The notes beneath the pieces are model-generated. The model was not told the origin of the DNA. It did not search any database and saw only the letters and a program-made list of their open reading frames with translations. The position numbers and the translations under genes were made by a program. A stretch of DNA of 64,000 nt from Rhabdophis nuchalis (lineage: Eukaryota > Chordata > Lepidosauria > Squamata > Natricidae), in contig CM077645.1 of the NCBI GenBank assembly GCA_039707465.1, forward strand, positions 167,663,503 to 167,727,502, written 5' to 3'. Within the stretch, counting starts at the first letter, position 1. Each line of letters starts with the position of its first letter. Below are positions 23,889-35,174 of this stretch, piece after piece.

Positions 23889-24043
23889 CAGTGATCGGTT
23901 TCTAATTTTTTTACCACTGGTTTGTTCGTGCTCACATGTGCATGTGATGCTTCTGCGCATGTGCAGAAGCGTCTAGGCGGGTGGGTCGAGCCTTCCGCTG
24001 GCGCTACTACTGGTTCGCCCAAACCAAGAGCAACCCATCTCTG
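23889..24043. mobile_element. hAT-type MITE, family 2 (CAGNGGTGG), copy 1
   Basis: A 155-bp element starting CAGTGATCGGTTTCTAA and ending GAGCAACCCATCTCTG, with perfect 8-bp direct repeats ATACCGCT on both sides (23881-23888 and 24044-24051). It contains a near-palindrome around GCTTCTGCGCATGTGCAGAA at 23949-23970, matching the internal palindrome of the copy at 56545-56724. Non-coding. Confidence 0.88.
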
Positions 24044-24412
24044 ATACCGCTGTGCTTTGACCTACCTGCTCAAATTTTGCATGCTGGAAAAGAAAATGGT
24101 ACAGTCTAGTCTCATATTTGCCATTACAATCTTTACAGATTTGTTGATTTTTGAAAACCAAAAATTATCTTTCTGAAATAGACTATTATTTTACAACTGC
24201 TACTCTTCTTTATTTCTGACTTCTGTTTAAAACAGCCTACCGAGACTTTTCATAATCTCTAAAAGTGTATAAAAGTACTTTTATTCATTTATTCCTATAT
24301 TCTAAAACCCGTTATTTCAGTTGTAGTTTTCTTTTCCCTCCTCTGTCTTTTAAAAAATGTTGTATTTAATGCATCCATGGTTTTATTAATAATAGTTAAA
24401 TAATTATTGAAT

Positions 24413-24640
24413 GTAAGTGAGATTGGTGTGGAGATTAAGCCATTAGGCTAGAAACCGGGAAAACATGAGTTCTAATCCTACCATGGGCATGAACCGCCCT
24501 GAGTGATCTTGAGCTAGTCACTTTCTCTCAGACCTAGGAAAGAGGCAATGAGAAATCACTACTGAACAACCTTGCAAACATGAAATCTACAGGGACTTGT
24601 TCAGGCAGTCTCCAAAAATCAGACACAACTGAACAGAAGA
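24413..24640 (+). mobile_element. tRNA-derived SINE, diverged
   Basis: The head resembles a tRNA gene promoter (GAGATTAAGCCATTAGGC, and a B-box-like GAGTTCTAATCC). It is followed by the CORE-like segment with GAGCTAGTCACTTTCTCTCA. It matches the better preserved copy at 28843-29050. Such SINEs are copied by LINE machinery. Confidence 0.7.
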
Positions 24641-24881
24641 AAAAAATAATAATGAATACAGTGTTTAATTTAATCAAGAAATGTAATTATAAATAGTTAT
24701 CCAGATAAATCAGAAATTTCTCTAAAATTACTGTAATATGGTCTAAATATATTATCCATTATCTTCCAGTAATCTAATAGTTTGATAACATTAAAAAAAC
24801 ACATTAGCTTAGCACAATCTTATGATTATAAACTGTACAACATTATAGTACAACTCAGAAGTAAATGTCTATGAAAATTTC

Positions 24882-24988
24882 CTGTCATCCAGGTCATGGT
24901 TGTCCAAAGGTGTTTTTTTCAAGAGGTAACTAGACTTTCTGGTGAAGACAGTCCAGTTGCCTCTTGAAAAAAGCACCTTTGGGACAAC
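24882..24988. repeat. Fold-back repeat family, copy C
   Basis: A short palindromic version: TCCAAAGGTGTTTTTTTCAA and GTAACTAGACTTTCT, followed directly by the reverse complement AGTCCAGTTGCCTCTTGAAA and AAGCACCTTTGGGACAAC. The GATGAG-GTGAAAC core is deleted. Confidence 0.7.
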
Positions 24989-24994
24989 TCAGAA

Positions 24995-27405
24995 GTAAAT
25001 ATTGCTCTGTCCAGTGATAGTGAAGTTCGTTCTTAATTAATTCCATATTTGAGATAACCATCTTTTCTAATTATAGTGGAGGGCTTTTGTTTGGGCCAGA
25101 AATAATTCAAGATAAGCAACTATATTCCTGCATTTCTTAAGATGAAACATGTCACCACATATCAGTGGTAAGCCAGACTTATTCAAATAGTAGGTAGAAC
25201 CAGAACCAAACCTGCCCTCTGCAATACTTATTTTTTAAAATACAATCCTATAATTCTTGTATTAAGACCACACATGTGCATGCCATTAACATATATTTTA
25301 AAAAACAAGAATTTCAATATTGAAAATAAAAATAGATAATGCAATCAATCAGTATTGCCTCTGTACTGAACCCCCTTTCATTTCTTTCTTATATTAAGAA
25401 TAAATCTTCTGAAGTCTGTGAGAGGAAGCTTTTATTTTTAACACGAAGGGTTTATTTATACTTTCTATTTCAAGCACAAAAATGTCATGGACTCTCTGTA
25501 GTGTTTTCATACATTTGTTTCTTCATCTGGCTGCTACAGAGCTCTTGTTTTGTTAGAAACAACTATGCCGAAAAGAGGTGGATATCTATCTATGGCATCT
25601 TGATGCCAAAGATAAAGCACAACTTGTGCTTTGATGTTATGTAAGAAAGTACATTTAGGTTGTGGTGCTTTTCTCAGCTATAAGACAAGCTGCACCTGCC
25701 AAAAATCCTGCTTCATCCTGAATAAATAAATATGCTGGCTTCCTTCTTTCACAGTTAATTAGATATGCGTTATGCCACCTTGTTCTCTTGAAAAAAGATC
25801 AATCTATGTTGCTAAGTCCATTACGTAAAGACAGAATTTCACAAAGATGCAGAATTTCACAAAAAAAAAAAAGGGTTAGTTTACAGAAATAATATGTTTT
25901 TTTCACTTTGGCATTAAAGCACACAATTTGTGTACTTTCATGATTTATGCACTCCTAATCCAAGAAATTGCAATAAGCATATGAAAATATTCCAAATTTG
26001 CTCTTGCAAAGTGTATTGCACTAAAAGATCATTCTATGAAAGAATAATCTTTATATTTTACTGTACATTTTAAAGGGTGCATATAGAAGAATGATGAATA
26101 TGATCCTACACTAAAAGAAAGATACTTTTATGTGTCATTGACCTTTGGAGGTCACAGGGATTATAGAATTGTTTGAAGTCAGGGAGGAATGGAGTGAAGG
26201 AACAAGAGGGCTTTCATGCCATGATAAGATGTTGTTGTAGATATTTCAAGAGCAGATCGCATATTTTTCTTAATCTCTTTCTTTAGTGAAAAGTGTCTTT
26301 TAAACAATCCTTTTAAAAAATTCAGTCTGTCCAGCTAACAGAATATAATTATTGAATTTGATTCTGTTTCTAAAGTAACATAAAGGAAGCTGCCACAGTA
26401 TGGTTATTTTTCTCCAAATGTAATCCTATTTGAATAGTGGGAGGTAAGGAACTGAATAGTTGAAAACCAACACAGAAAGTTTGTTACTTTCTGTTTCTTT
26501 AAAGAAAACATAGTTATTTCCTACCTCTTTGTTCCCCCAATTGGCACAAACTTCATGCTTGAGAATTGCTCAGATATTTTCTTTATATACAAGAAGAAAA
26601 ATGCATGGAGAAGGGGACAATGAGGCTACACTGATAATCCAGCCACAACATGACAATACAGCATTCGCCCCATCCCTGGATGTTTTTACCAACAAACAAA
26701 TGTTAAGAGGATAGTGTTCATGTTAAGCATGGATGTATAGACACACGAACTGCATTCATGGGATGCTATTCTCAGTTTATACTCGCATACAGGTGGAATT
26801 AGTCATACAATCTTTTCCACCCAAATATTCTCCAAATGGAAATTTTGGAACATATAAGGGATGAAATAGCATTTTTAGAATTCCCACATTCTGCCTTTGG
26901 CAAAGTTAGGAAAGATTCCAGAGTATTATCTTGTCAATTCAGTCCAATTCACACAAACTACAAGTTCATTCTTCTCTCTGTCTTAATTTTTGCTCAGCTC
27001 CTTTTTTGCTTATCATCTCAGCCTAATTCTTAATTCCAAGTTACAATGTACAAACCTGTTAACTATGCAACAGAAAGATGGCTGGGTAGTACTTACCTGG
27101 CTTTGCACATGCAAGGAAGAGGTCATAGAATGGTCTACTTGGGCTGAGGAAAGACAGTGTCTAGTAAGGATAGCATGAGAAGAGCAAGCAGGCTATTCAT
27201 CCTGTTCCTGTTTGTTCCACAGTACTTCTATCAAGTGTTTGCACAGCCCTAGTAGAGAAACATTCTTGTTCAGTTCTTCCAATGTTACTTGATTATATTT
27301 ATATTTATACTTCTCAAGATATTTGAGTTATTTTGCTCCGCTCTTTGGTGCTATGAGGAAATGTCTGATGACTGCTCTTTTTTGTGTATTGTTGTTGTTT
27401 CTCCT
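24995..27405. other. AT-rich spacer
   Basis: No exon or known repeat recognised. The frame at 25339-25644 is rich in hydrophobic residues but has no motif or splice context. Confidence 0.5.
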
Positions 27406-27409
27406 CCCA

Positions 27410-27515
27410 TTTTTCCCATAACAACAACTCTCCAAAGTGAGTCGGGCTGAGAGAGCGCAACTGGCCCAAAGTCACACAGATGCTTTATCATGCCTAAGGC
27501 AGGACTACTCTTATT
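27410..27515 (-). mobile_element. tRNA-SINE fragment, antisense
   Basis: GGGCTGAGAGAGCGCAACTG followed by GCCCAAAGTCACACAG is the reverse complement of the CORE-like segment of the SINE at 28843-29050. Confidence 0.65.
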
Positions 27516-27746
27516 ACACATTTGCTCTTTTATTCAGAGGAAGGTAGAATTCTTTTTCTTTTAGCATATTGTATTAAGTCGACTATTAAAGTTCACACAC
27601 CATGACTGATTGCAAAGAAAATCTTGTGATCTCAGTCAATTGTGGTTTGTAAGGCAAATTATGGGTTAGTATAACATAGGGGCTAGTGAAGGGAATTTGA
27701 GGAACAAATGGTCATCTGAGGCTGAAGCAAATCCAGTGCTCTACTG

Positions 27747-27852
27747 CAGGGGTCTCCAACCTTTGCAACTTTAAGTCTGAAGGACTTCAGCTCCCAGAAG
27801 TCTGGGAGCTGAAGTCCTTCAGACTTAAAGTTGCAAAGGTTGGAGACCCCTG
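27747..27852. mobile_element. hAT-type palindromic MITE, family 1, copy 2
   Basis: A 106-bp palindrome with the same ends as the copy at 15106-15240 (CAGGGGTCTCCAACCTTTGC and its reverse complement). Perfect 8-bp target duplications CTCTACTG lie at 27739-27746 and 27853-27860. It lacks the central GCCAGCAAAGCTGGC spacer present in copy 1. The arms of the two copies are virtually identical, implying recent activity. Confidence 0.93.
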
Positions 27853-28174
27853 CTCTACTGGATATGATTGCCCTGATACTAGCATATTCCCCAGATATAC
27901 TAGACAATTTTTGGCAGACTTCAATTCAACATACATATTTTTAACAGCTGCCAAATATTGTTTCAGTATGTGCTATTATAGCAAATGGTAACCTTGGAAG
28001 ATGATCTTAAGCTTTAGGTTTTTATTCCTAATTATTTGGAGAATTGTTCTTGGGGTACTATATTGTCTGTTTGTATATATGTGTACAAATGTAGCACTGA
28101 AGTAAAGCAACATATATGGGTATTAGTCCATCACTGTGTGTAAAACGAAGGCCATGTTCACAAACCCCTTTCTG

Positions 28175-28410
28175 AAGTGGTGCTCCCAAAGGTGCTTCTT
28201 ACAAAAGGCAACTGGACTTTCTTGGTTTGCGTTCTCTTTTGAAAGTGTTTTGCTTCTCATCCAAGAAACTTCTTCAGTCCCAACTCTTCAGTTAGAATGG
28301 AAGAAGCATCTTGGATTAGAAGAGAAATATTTCCAAGGGGGGGGGGGGGGGGAAACCAAGAAAGTAATTTGGGACAACCATGGCATAGACAACTAAGAAT
28401 CTCCATACAC
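28175..28410. repeat. Fold-back repeat family, copy D
   Basis: The left arm has CCCAAAGGTGCTTCTTACAA, GCAACTGGACTTTCTTGG and CTTCTCATCCAAGAAACTTC. The right arm (from about 28305) has GAAGCATCTTGGATTAGAAG and GAAACCAAGAAAGTAATTTG. A run of about 15 Gs (28337-28351) interrupts the right arm. Confidence 0.65.
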
Positions 28411-28842
28411 AATTATGAATGGTTGTTGTTGTCTAATTTAGAGAACGCCTCAGAGAAAAGAGAAATAAATTTGATCCCATCTTACAAGTCAGCAGGTCTT
28501 AATATGTTGCTGGAATAAGTATAATGATAACTAAGATGCCTATGACAAAGAGGAAAGTTAAAAAGAAAGAAAAAACATTACTGAAGTATACCTTCAGTCC
28601 ACGTCTATTTACAAACAGGCGGTGTATTGTTTAAATTCATTTCATGGCATTTAGTAAAGAAATGCAAATATCAAAACAAAGCAGAGTCTTTGAGAGGAAG
28701 AACCATATGCATTTACTAATGTGTACATTTATTTATTGGATTTGTATGCTGTCAGAGATATAATGGCTTACCATATAGTTTCCAGTTATTTTCTCTACCA
28801 AAGGAACACAGCGTTAAGTCAAATTCTTTCATAGCCATAAGA

Positions 28843-29050
28843 GAGTCAGTTTGGTTTAATGGTTAAGGCACTAGGCTAGAAACCAGGGGACTGTGAGTTC
28901 TAGTCCTGCATTAAGCACATGAAAACTAGCTGGGTGACTTTGAGCCAGTCACTCTCTCTCAGCCCAGGCCAGGATAATTGTTGAGGGGAAAACAGGAGGA
29001 GGATGGAGTATTACGTTAGATGTGTTCATAAAAAATAATGTGGAATAAAA
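28843..29050 (+). mobile_element. tRNA-derived SINE (CORE/MIR-like)
   Basis: The 5' part has an A-box match TGGTTTAATGG and a B-box match GAGTTCTAGTCC, as in a tRNA-derived RNA polymerase III promoter. It is followed by GGGTGACTTTGAGCCAGTCA and CTCTCTCTCAGCCC (the conserved central segment) and an A-rich end. This is the best preserved copy in the window. Antisense or partial relatives lie at 27410, 37530, 58598 and 63265. Confidence 0.8.
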
Positions 29051-31389
29051 ATAAACAACCCCAATTGAAATAACTGAAAAGCAAAACTCCCAGGGTGAAG
29101 GATTTGCAATGTAAACAGACTTTTATTCACATAACATTGGATTTCACTTAGTTACAGTGGCATTCAACCCAGTTTGTACAGGTTTCCTGCATATTGACTG
29201 ATTGAAGATTAACTCCTGCTTTTCAAGCACTACTGGATCAAAGAGTCTGAAAAACAGACTAAGTTAAGATGGCATGAACAACTGCAAAACTAAAATCTCC
29301 AGATTTGGAAACAATATGTACTTTCTCAAGGAGCTGCTGTGCAATGTAAAGACAGGGGTTCTGAAATCCCCTCTTCTCAAATGGGTTTAAAGTAGTTCAA
29401 AATAATATTCACTGATACTCCCTGTCATTGCACAGCCAAGGAAAACACAACTACAAGTAAATGCAGTCTCTCCAACAACAATTCTCCTTTCCTAAAGATT
29501 GTTTTTTCATCTGCCTCCAAAAATTCAAATGAGGGGGTAAATAAAGCCATATTATATTTCTACAACATGGAAAATCTACAGCAAAGTCATATTTTTTTTA
29601 AAAAGTCACTAGCAGATTGCTTTACAAGTGTTCCAAACTGAAAAAAATAATGCGATTTGGGGAAACAGGCTCACCTTTTCAAACCTATGTATGTCTAGTT
29701 AAAACCAATTATCTTTTGTTTTATGTGTTAATCATCTCTTATGATTTACAAATGAATTATTTAGGATTCTTTGATACATAGGCTTTGCTTGTACTACCTC
29801 ACTGATCTTATCACAACCTTGTTGTTAAAGATGCAAATAGGATGCTGAACTACTGTATATGCTAAAACTTTGGATTTTGATATCTTTCTGGAACTATGGA
29901 TATATTGAGCCTGGAGATTTATTAAGGAAACCTTTCTGTGTTGTCCATTTCAAAAAATGGCAAAATTGAAAACTGCAAAACTATTATTGGCATATTACAA
30001 CATGAAAGTGCAGTTTCCCTACTTCTGAAACAACTGGAAGTATTTCTGCTGTCTTACAACCTTCAGTATACAGTACTGTAATGTCCAGTTCTGAGATGAA
30101 TATGGAAAACCATGATTAGTTTATAATTAGAAAAACAACTTCCTGGTCTAATCCTAGTTGAGAAAGAGGAGGATAAAAGAATATACACAGTCCATGGTGT
30201 TTCTTCCATGTATCAAGAAACTCCAGTTCCCTCAAACATCTGAATTGAGGCAATATCATGGATAAAACAACATCCGTAAAACCATTTGGTTTCCTTGTCA
30301 AGAAGGCTACAATGAAGAGCACAGAACTTACTAAACAGTAACTTTCTGTGATGACTTTTGCTTCTCCAGCTAAAATAAAAACAATGTATTAGGCCATCAT
30401 AAACAAAGACTCTTTCCATATCCGCTAGAACAAGTGTTGTACTAAGGATATCCTGCTTTGCACTTGCCTTTCCTCAAGTTCTGGAAAGAATTTTAAAAGG
30501 ATTTTTATCTAAAGTGGCAGACATATATTTACCGATTAAACACTGCATACCTTCCAAAGGTTTATCATTAAATCTATTTTAAAGGCATGCTGAAATAAAT
30601 TAATGAAAATTTCACAGAAAGTGACTGACAACTCTTGCACTATTTGCACTACCCGGAAGGCACCAATGTAATAGTGGGAGGAATTTGTCCCATAAAGTGA
30701 ATCCCTTCAGGTTATTGCTGTGCATGTCTGCAGTATATGTCAGGCAATTATCTCTAGCATCATGGAGAAAAGATCTTTTATGTCACTGAATGGATCTTGC
30801 TCCCAAAAAGTTTTATGTATTCTTGCAGACCTTCTGTTTTGGAAACTTATATTTTGAAGGCAAAATAATGTACCATAATAGATGCTGTGGGAAAGCAGGA
30901 ACCAAGACAGAACTGGGTATGTTGTTTAATCTGCTTTCAAGCCTCTAAGTTAGCCTGCTACTCTAAATATGGTTAAAAAAAAGAAAACATTGGCTCAATA
31001 GCTGTATTAAATAGAGTCCAGCTTTTCTACATGACACTGGAAAGTTACTCTTTTTGTACCTTTGCCCTGGACTGCAAACTGTCTTGGATAGACCCTGGTT
31101 CTTCTGAGTATTTTATTCCAAACCAATGATTTTCAAAAGCCTAAAGTGATTGGCTTTGCTAGAATAATTAATTGCTATGCCCTGGCCCTGGGGTTGATGG
31201 GGGGTTGTAATGTCACATGTGGTATCTCTGGTTATATTCAAAGTGAAAGAACCTTTGTGCAGTAGCAAAGGCTTGTTTGTTTTTCCTCTTATGCTTTTTC
31301 CCAAACAAATTTGTCAATAGCCTTTCCTGAGGTCCAAACTCAAAATTAACCAGGTGAATCCTAGTAAGTCAGAAGATTTCTACTACTGG
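29051..31389. other. AT-rich spacer
   Basis: Nothing recognised on either strand. Confidence 0.5.
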
Positions 31390-31394
31390 CTTTG

Positions 31395-31612
31395 GGGGGG
31401 GGGGAATCCGGGGAGCCGGGGGAGGCCGTTATGGCCATCTTCAGGCTTCAGGAAAGTCTCCAGAGCCTTTAGAGTGGTTGTGTGTGCATGTGTGCACAGG
31501 GGTGGTGGTGTCGCACACACATGCGCAGGTGGACGAGGATTGAATTGGTGTGGGCACACGCATGCACACACACAATTTTGACACACCATAAGAAAAAGGT
31601 TTGCCATCACTG
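31395..31612. mobile_element. hAT-type MITE, family 3, partial
   Basis: The right end reads AAAAAGGTTTGCCATCACTG, nearly identical to the right end of the complete element at 62440-62785. The interior is rich in CA/TG dinucleotides. I could not find a matching target duplication on the left, so the 5' side is truncated or diverged. Confidence 0.6.
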
Positions 31613-32210
31613 GTTTAGTAGATTGACATGGAATATTTTTACCTTCCTGAGGCCGGAAGGGTTATTTCAAAGCACTGGAGAATTGCTTCTTTCACTGCAT
31701 AACAACCCCCAGGAATTCCCAATGCTGAAATAAACATAGGCCGGCTGCAAAGAAATGACAAGTCATATTCAGATCTGTAAGTCTTGCCAAATTACAATCC
31801 GTTTATTTTTTCACTCTAAGTGATGGTAGTATGTGAAGGACTGTTAGCACAGAGCATGTATTGTGGGGGGGGGGGGGGGGAGGTTTGGTACTGTTTTCCC
31901 TTGGCATTGATCACACATAAGATAGCACAGACTCAGTCTACTTCTCCTCAATATGGCAGAATCCTCCATCTTCCTAACACATTGCCTTGCTTTAATCCAT
32001 AGGCACAATTAAGAATAGCATTTCCAAATTCTTGACAGATATTAATCTTTAGGATTTGGGAATAAGAAAGCAGAAATCTCAGGAATTCCTGAACTCATGT
32101 TACAGAATCCTTTATTTTTCATAAAATGTATGTACTTTTAAACAATAGTATCAATAATAATAAATGCAGAAACATTTTTCTGACCTAAGAATATTAAGGT
32201 TTACTCTAAC
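31613..32210. other. Spacer with poly-G run
   Basis: A run of about 16 Gs at 31865-31880; nothing else recognised. Confidence 0.5.
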
Positions 32211-32214
32211 TCCC

Positions 32215-32335
32215 AGTATTTATTTATTAATTTGATATATCCTGCTTTTATTTATTTTTAACTCAAGGCAACATACATATGTAATGGTCCCATCTCCTAT
32301 TTTCCACACAGAAACAACATTGTGAAGAGGCTTGA
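32215..32335 (-). mobile_element. SINE 3' part, antisense, diverged
   Basis: TATTTATTAATTTGATATAT then ACTCAAGGCAACATACATAT resembles the tail of the SINE at 63265-63502 (ATAACTCAAGGTGGTAAACA). Confidence 0.5.
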
Positions 32336-32339
32336 GCAG

Positions 32340-34035
32340 AGAAATGTCTGGCTTTTGATTATTATGAACTAATGTATTGTGGTGTGACAAGATACATATT
32401 TCAGTAACATGTCAAATGGTCTCTACTTGATATAGATTCTATTATCAAATAACATTAAAAGAAGGGAACATTAACACAAAATAAATATGCAATAAAATCA
32501 TTTTAAAAATTCAAAAAGAATAATACAAATATTTACAACTAAAAAGTGAAAAATGAAATTTTAAAATACATGAAACATTAATTGCTCTGTTCAGCAGTCT
32601 TGATTTTTGTTTTGTGACAAACATTCCAGATGTAGAAATCCTTCTTTCACTTTCTGCTGACATTGGTTAATTTTTAAAGAGTATCCAAAAGCATCTTCAA
32701 ATTGGATATTAAGAGACATGTTGCTTCATTTAAACTCATTTCCTTTTTTTAATGATAAAAATGTTTTGTCTGCTTTCCCTGATTTTGGTTTTGCAAATTG
32801 ATGTCTACATTGCTTTCACTATTTCAGATTTTAAATCAGGCTCTGATTTCGTTTTGCATTATTGCCCAACATTCATATCTTCTCTTTGCATGTCTTCTGT
32901 TACAGCACATTTTCCTTTAAAAAGTATTTCCATTATTGATTTTGCAATCAGTCTTTTTCATTCTTGCTTGCCAAAGCAAAGTTTGTCCTTTCCACCTCAT
33001 ATAAATATCCTAATGTTGCTTAAATATTTAAGCAACTAGCTATTAATTGCTGTATTTAAGCAATTCATTTCTGATTTTGGGAGCATATTGCTCAAATAGA
33101 ATTTTATTTTTCCAACTCTCTAAAAAAAATATTTATTTGTTAGAACATTTGTATGATACTTACTGTACTTAATGCTTCACTGTTAATTTAACAGTTTTTC
33201 AGAAATTTAATGTATCTCTCACAATTCTATAATATTCTTCTTTCCAAAAGTGACTGAGCTTCAGTGTCATAAAATATTTATTATCAGATTTAAAATCTTT
33301 AAAAATCTTTCAATCGTTCCTTCTAATTTGTTCCAGTATATTTCACAGTGAGAAATGACTTGTAATTCATTTTTCACTCTTGCAAAAGAGGACATATAAT
33401 TTTATTAAGGATTTTTACAAAGAAAGGCAAACTAATAGAAAGTAAGAAAAAGAAAAGAAAAAGAAAGAGATCAAAGAAAAAGCTAAAAGGGCAAGAAAGG
33501 GCAAAAAAGTAGAAAGATAAAAAAGTAAGAATTTGCTTCTAATCTTTCTTAAAGTAAGTTAGAAGTACAATTATAAATTTACTTCTTACTCTGTGGTTAC
33601 AACATAACTCCTTTCTTTCTATAATCTATTGTGTTTAATCATCAAAACCATAAACCATACGTTCATTTTAAGCAGTTTTACAATTTTTCTTACATTAAAA
33701 ATTGCTGAAGAGACATTATCTTGCATATCAAACTGACCAGCTCCAGTTACATTAGTGGAACCAGACGTGATACTTTAAATCTTTACTTATTTGGAATCTG
33801 CATTGTATTCTCTTCTGTGGTTGTTTGTTTTTTGCTTTTCATTTTTCTCCTTTTTCATGTAAGCAAGCTGAAGTTCACTATTTTATCTAACTGCTGGATC
33901 TTGGTGATAACTTTCTGAATTTTTCCATAATTCTGCACTACCACTTATTTTTGCAATTGCATATGTTTCAAGTTTTAATTTAAAGATGTACAGTATAATA
34001 TTTCCTGAAGTAAAGATAATAGTTTATTATAATGT
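32340..34035. other. AT-rich spacer with purine-rich tract
   Basis: An A/G-rich tract lies at 33415-33530. No coding signal. Confidence 0.5.
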
Positions 34036-34404
34036 AATAAATCTACAAAGTACCTGGGAATAATTCTCGACAGATCACTAACCTTCCAGCAACACCTGGA
34101 AAAAAACAGCTGCAAAATTGAAGCACCATAACAATTTACTGAACAGACTGACTAGAATATCCTGGGGTGTTGATGCTAACATCCTATGAACAACAGTCTT
34201 GGCTTAGGTTTATTTGACAGCTGAATATTGTGCCAGTATATGGCTTAACAATGCCACACCCAAGTAATCAATATCCAACTCTGCCAGACAATGCATATCA
34301 TCTCTGGCACATTGCTCCCACTCCTGTGCAGGGTTACCAGTAGTGAGCAATATCATACTGCCTCAGATCAGAAGACAACAAGCTCTCATTCAGCTATGGT
34401 CAAG

Positions 34405-34470
34405 GTTGATTTAATTTAATTTAATTTATTAAATTTCTATACCGCCCTTCTCCCTTCCGGGACTCAATGA
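34405..34470 (-). mobile_element. L2-type 3' tail, short insertion
   Basis: TTTAATTTAATTTAATTTAT followed by CTATACCGCCCTTCTCCCTT is the reverse complement of an L2 3' end, including its terminal AAAT-like repeat. Confidence 0.65.
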
Positions 34471-34599
34471 TGAACAATACCCTCCCTATTTACCAGGACA
34501 ATGCACAGCCCATCCTGTAGGCTGGCTTGGAAAACAGCTATTTACTTAACATCTATCCAGTTTATTCCTGAGAATGTCTGGAGAGAGGTATGGTCCAAG

Positions 34600-34905
34600 C
34601 AGTGGTGGCTTCCAGACCCCGTTGCAACCAGTACGCTGCAACTGGGCTAGGCGTCCACCATGTGAACATGCACACACATGCACATGCATATTTACCGCCC
34701 GCGATGCTCCATCTGCGTGGCAGAGCATCACACAGGCGCAGTAAGCTCCATGCATGTGCACAAAAGCCCCGATCTGCTCAAATAGTGGTAAGGAGAGCAG
34801 GTGGGCGGGTGAGCCCTCCGGAGCACTGTACCGGAATAGTACCTGGTGCTCCCAGCAGGCACCAGTACGCTCGTACTGGGGCATACTGGTTGTATCCCAC
34901 CACTG
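34600..34905. mobile_element. hAT-type MITE, family 2, copy 2 (306 bp)
   Basis: Ends CAGTGGTGGCTTCCAGACCC and ATCCCACCACTG are inverted repeats. Flanking 8-mers GGTCCAAG (34592-34599) and GGACCAAG (34906-34913) differ at one base, as expected of an older hAT target duplication. The interior is GC-rich with repeated GTACTGG/CCAGTAC motifs. It sits inside the old LINE remnant. Confidence 0.85.
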
Positions 34906-35174
34906 GGACCAAGATACCTTATTGTAGCTTGGGCATTAGTGATCCCTCTACCAAACTACCTGGTTTTGATCTGCTTTAGGTACCTCTGCCCTGTATAAGT
35001 GGGAATGGGAAAATCTCCCTTGTTGCGATTGTAGTGCTGATGTGCAAACTATTAAGCATATTGTGTAAAAGTGTTCACAATGCATGTTCTGTGATTCCCT
35101 AGAAGATCTGTATGAAGCAATGCCAAAAGCAGTCACCTGGATAGCTGAATTGGACAGCAAGTTATGAGGCCACT

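Larger units (their letters stand above)
34040..35170 (+). pseudogene. Very old LINE C-terminal region, split by later insertions
   Basis: Frames show scattered matches to the C-terminal region of a non-LTR retrotransposon polyprotein. At about 34048 KYLGIILDRSLTFQQHLEK is followed by several stops and frameshifts; near 34940 there is DPSTKLPGFDL; at about 35000-35165 KWEWENLPCCDC then QTIKHIV, a cysteine, and LEDLYEAMPKAVTWIAELD. The C-x-C, H and C spacing is like the zinc-knuckle end of such proteins. It is interrupted by an L2-like tail (34405-34470) and the hAT MITE at 34600-34905. I cannot name the clade. Confidence 0.5.

Noticed and set aside
24882..24988. hAT MITE assignment for the fold-back family
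   Set aside because: I found no CAG-type ends or 8-bp duplication around any of the five copies.
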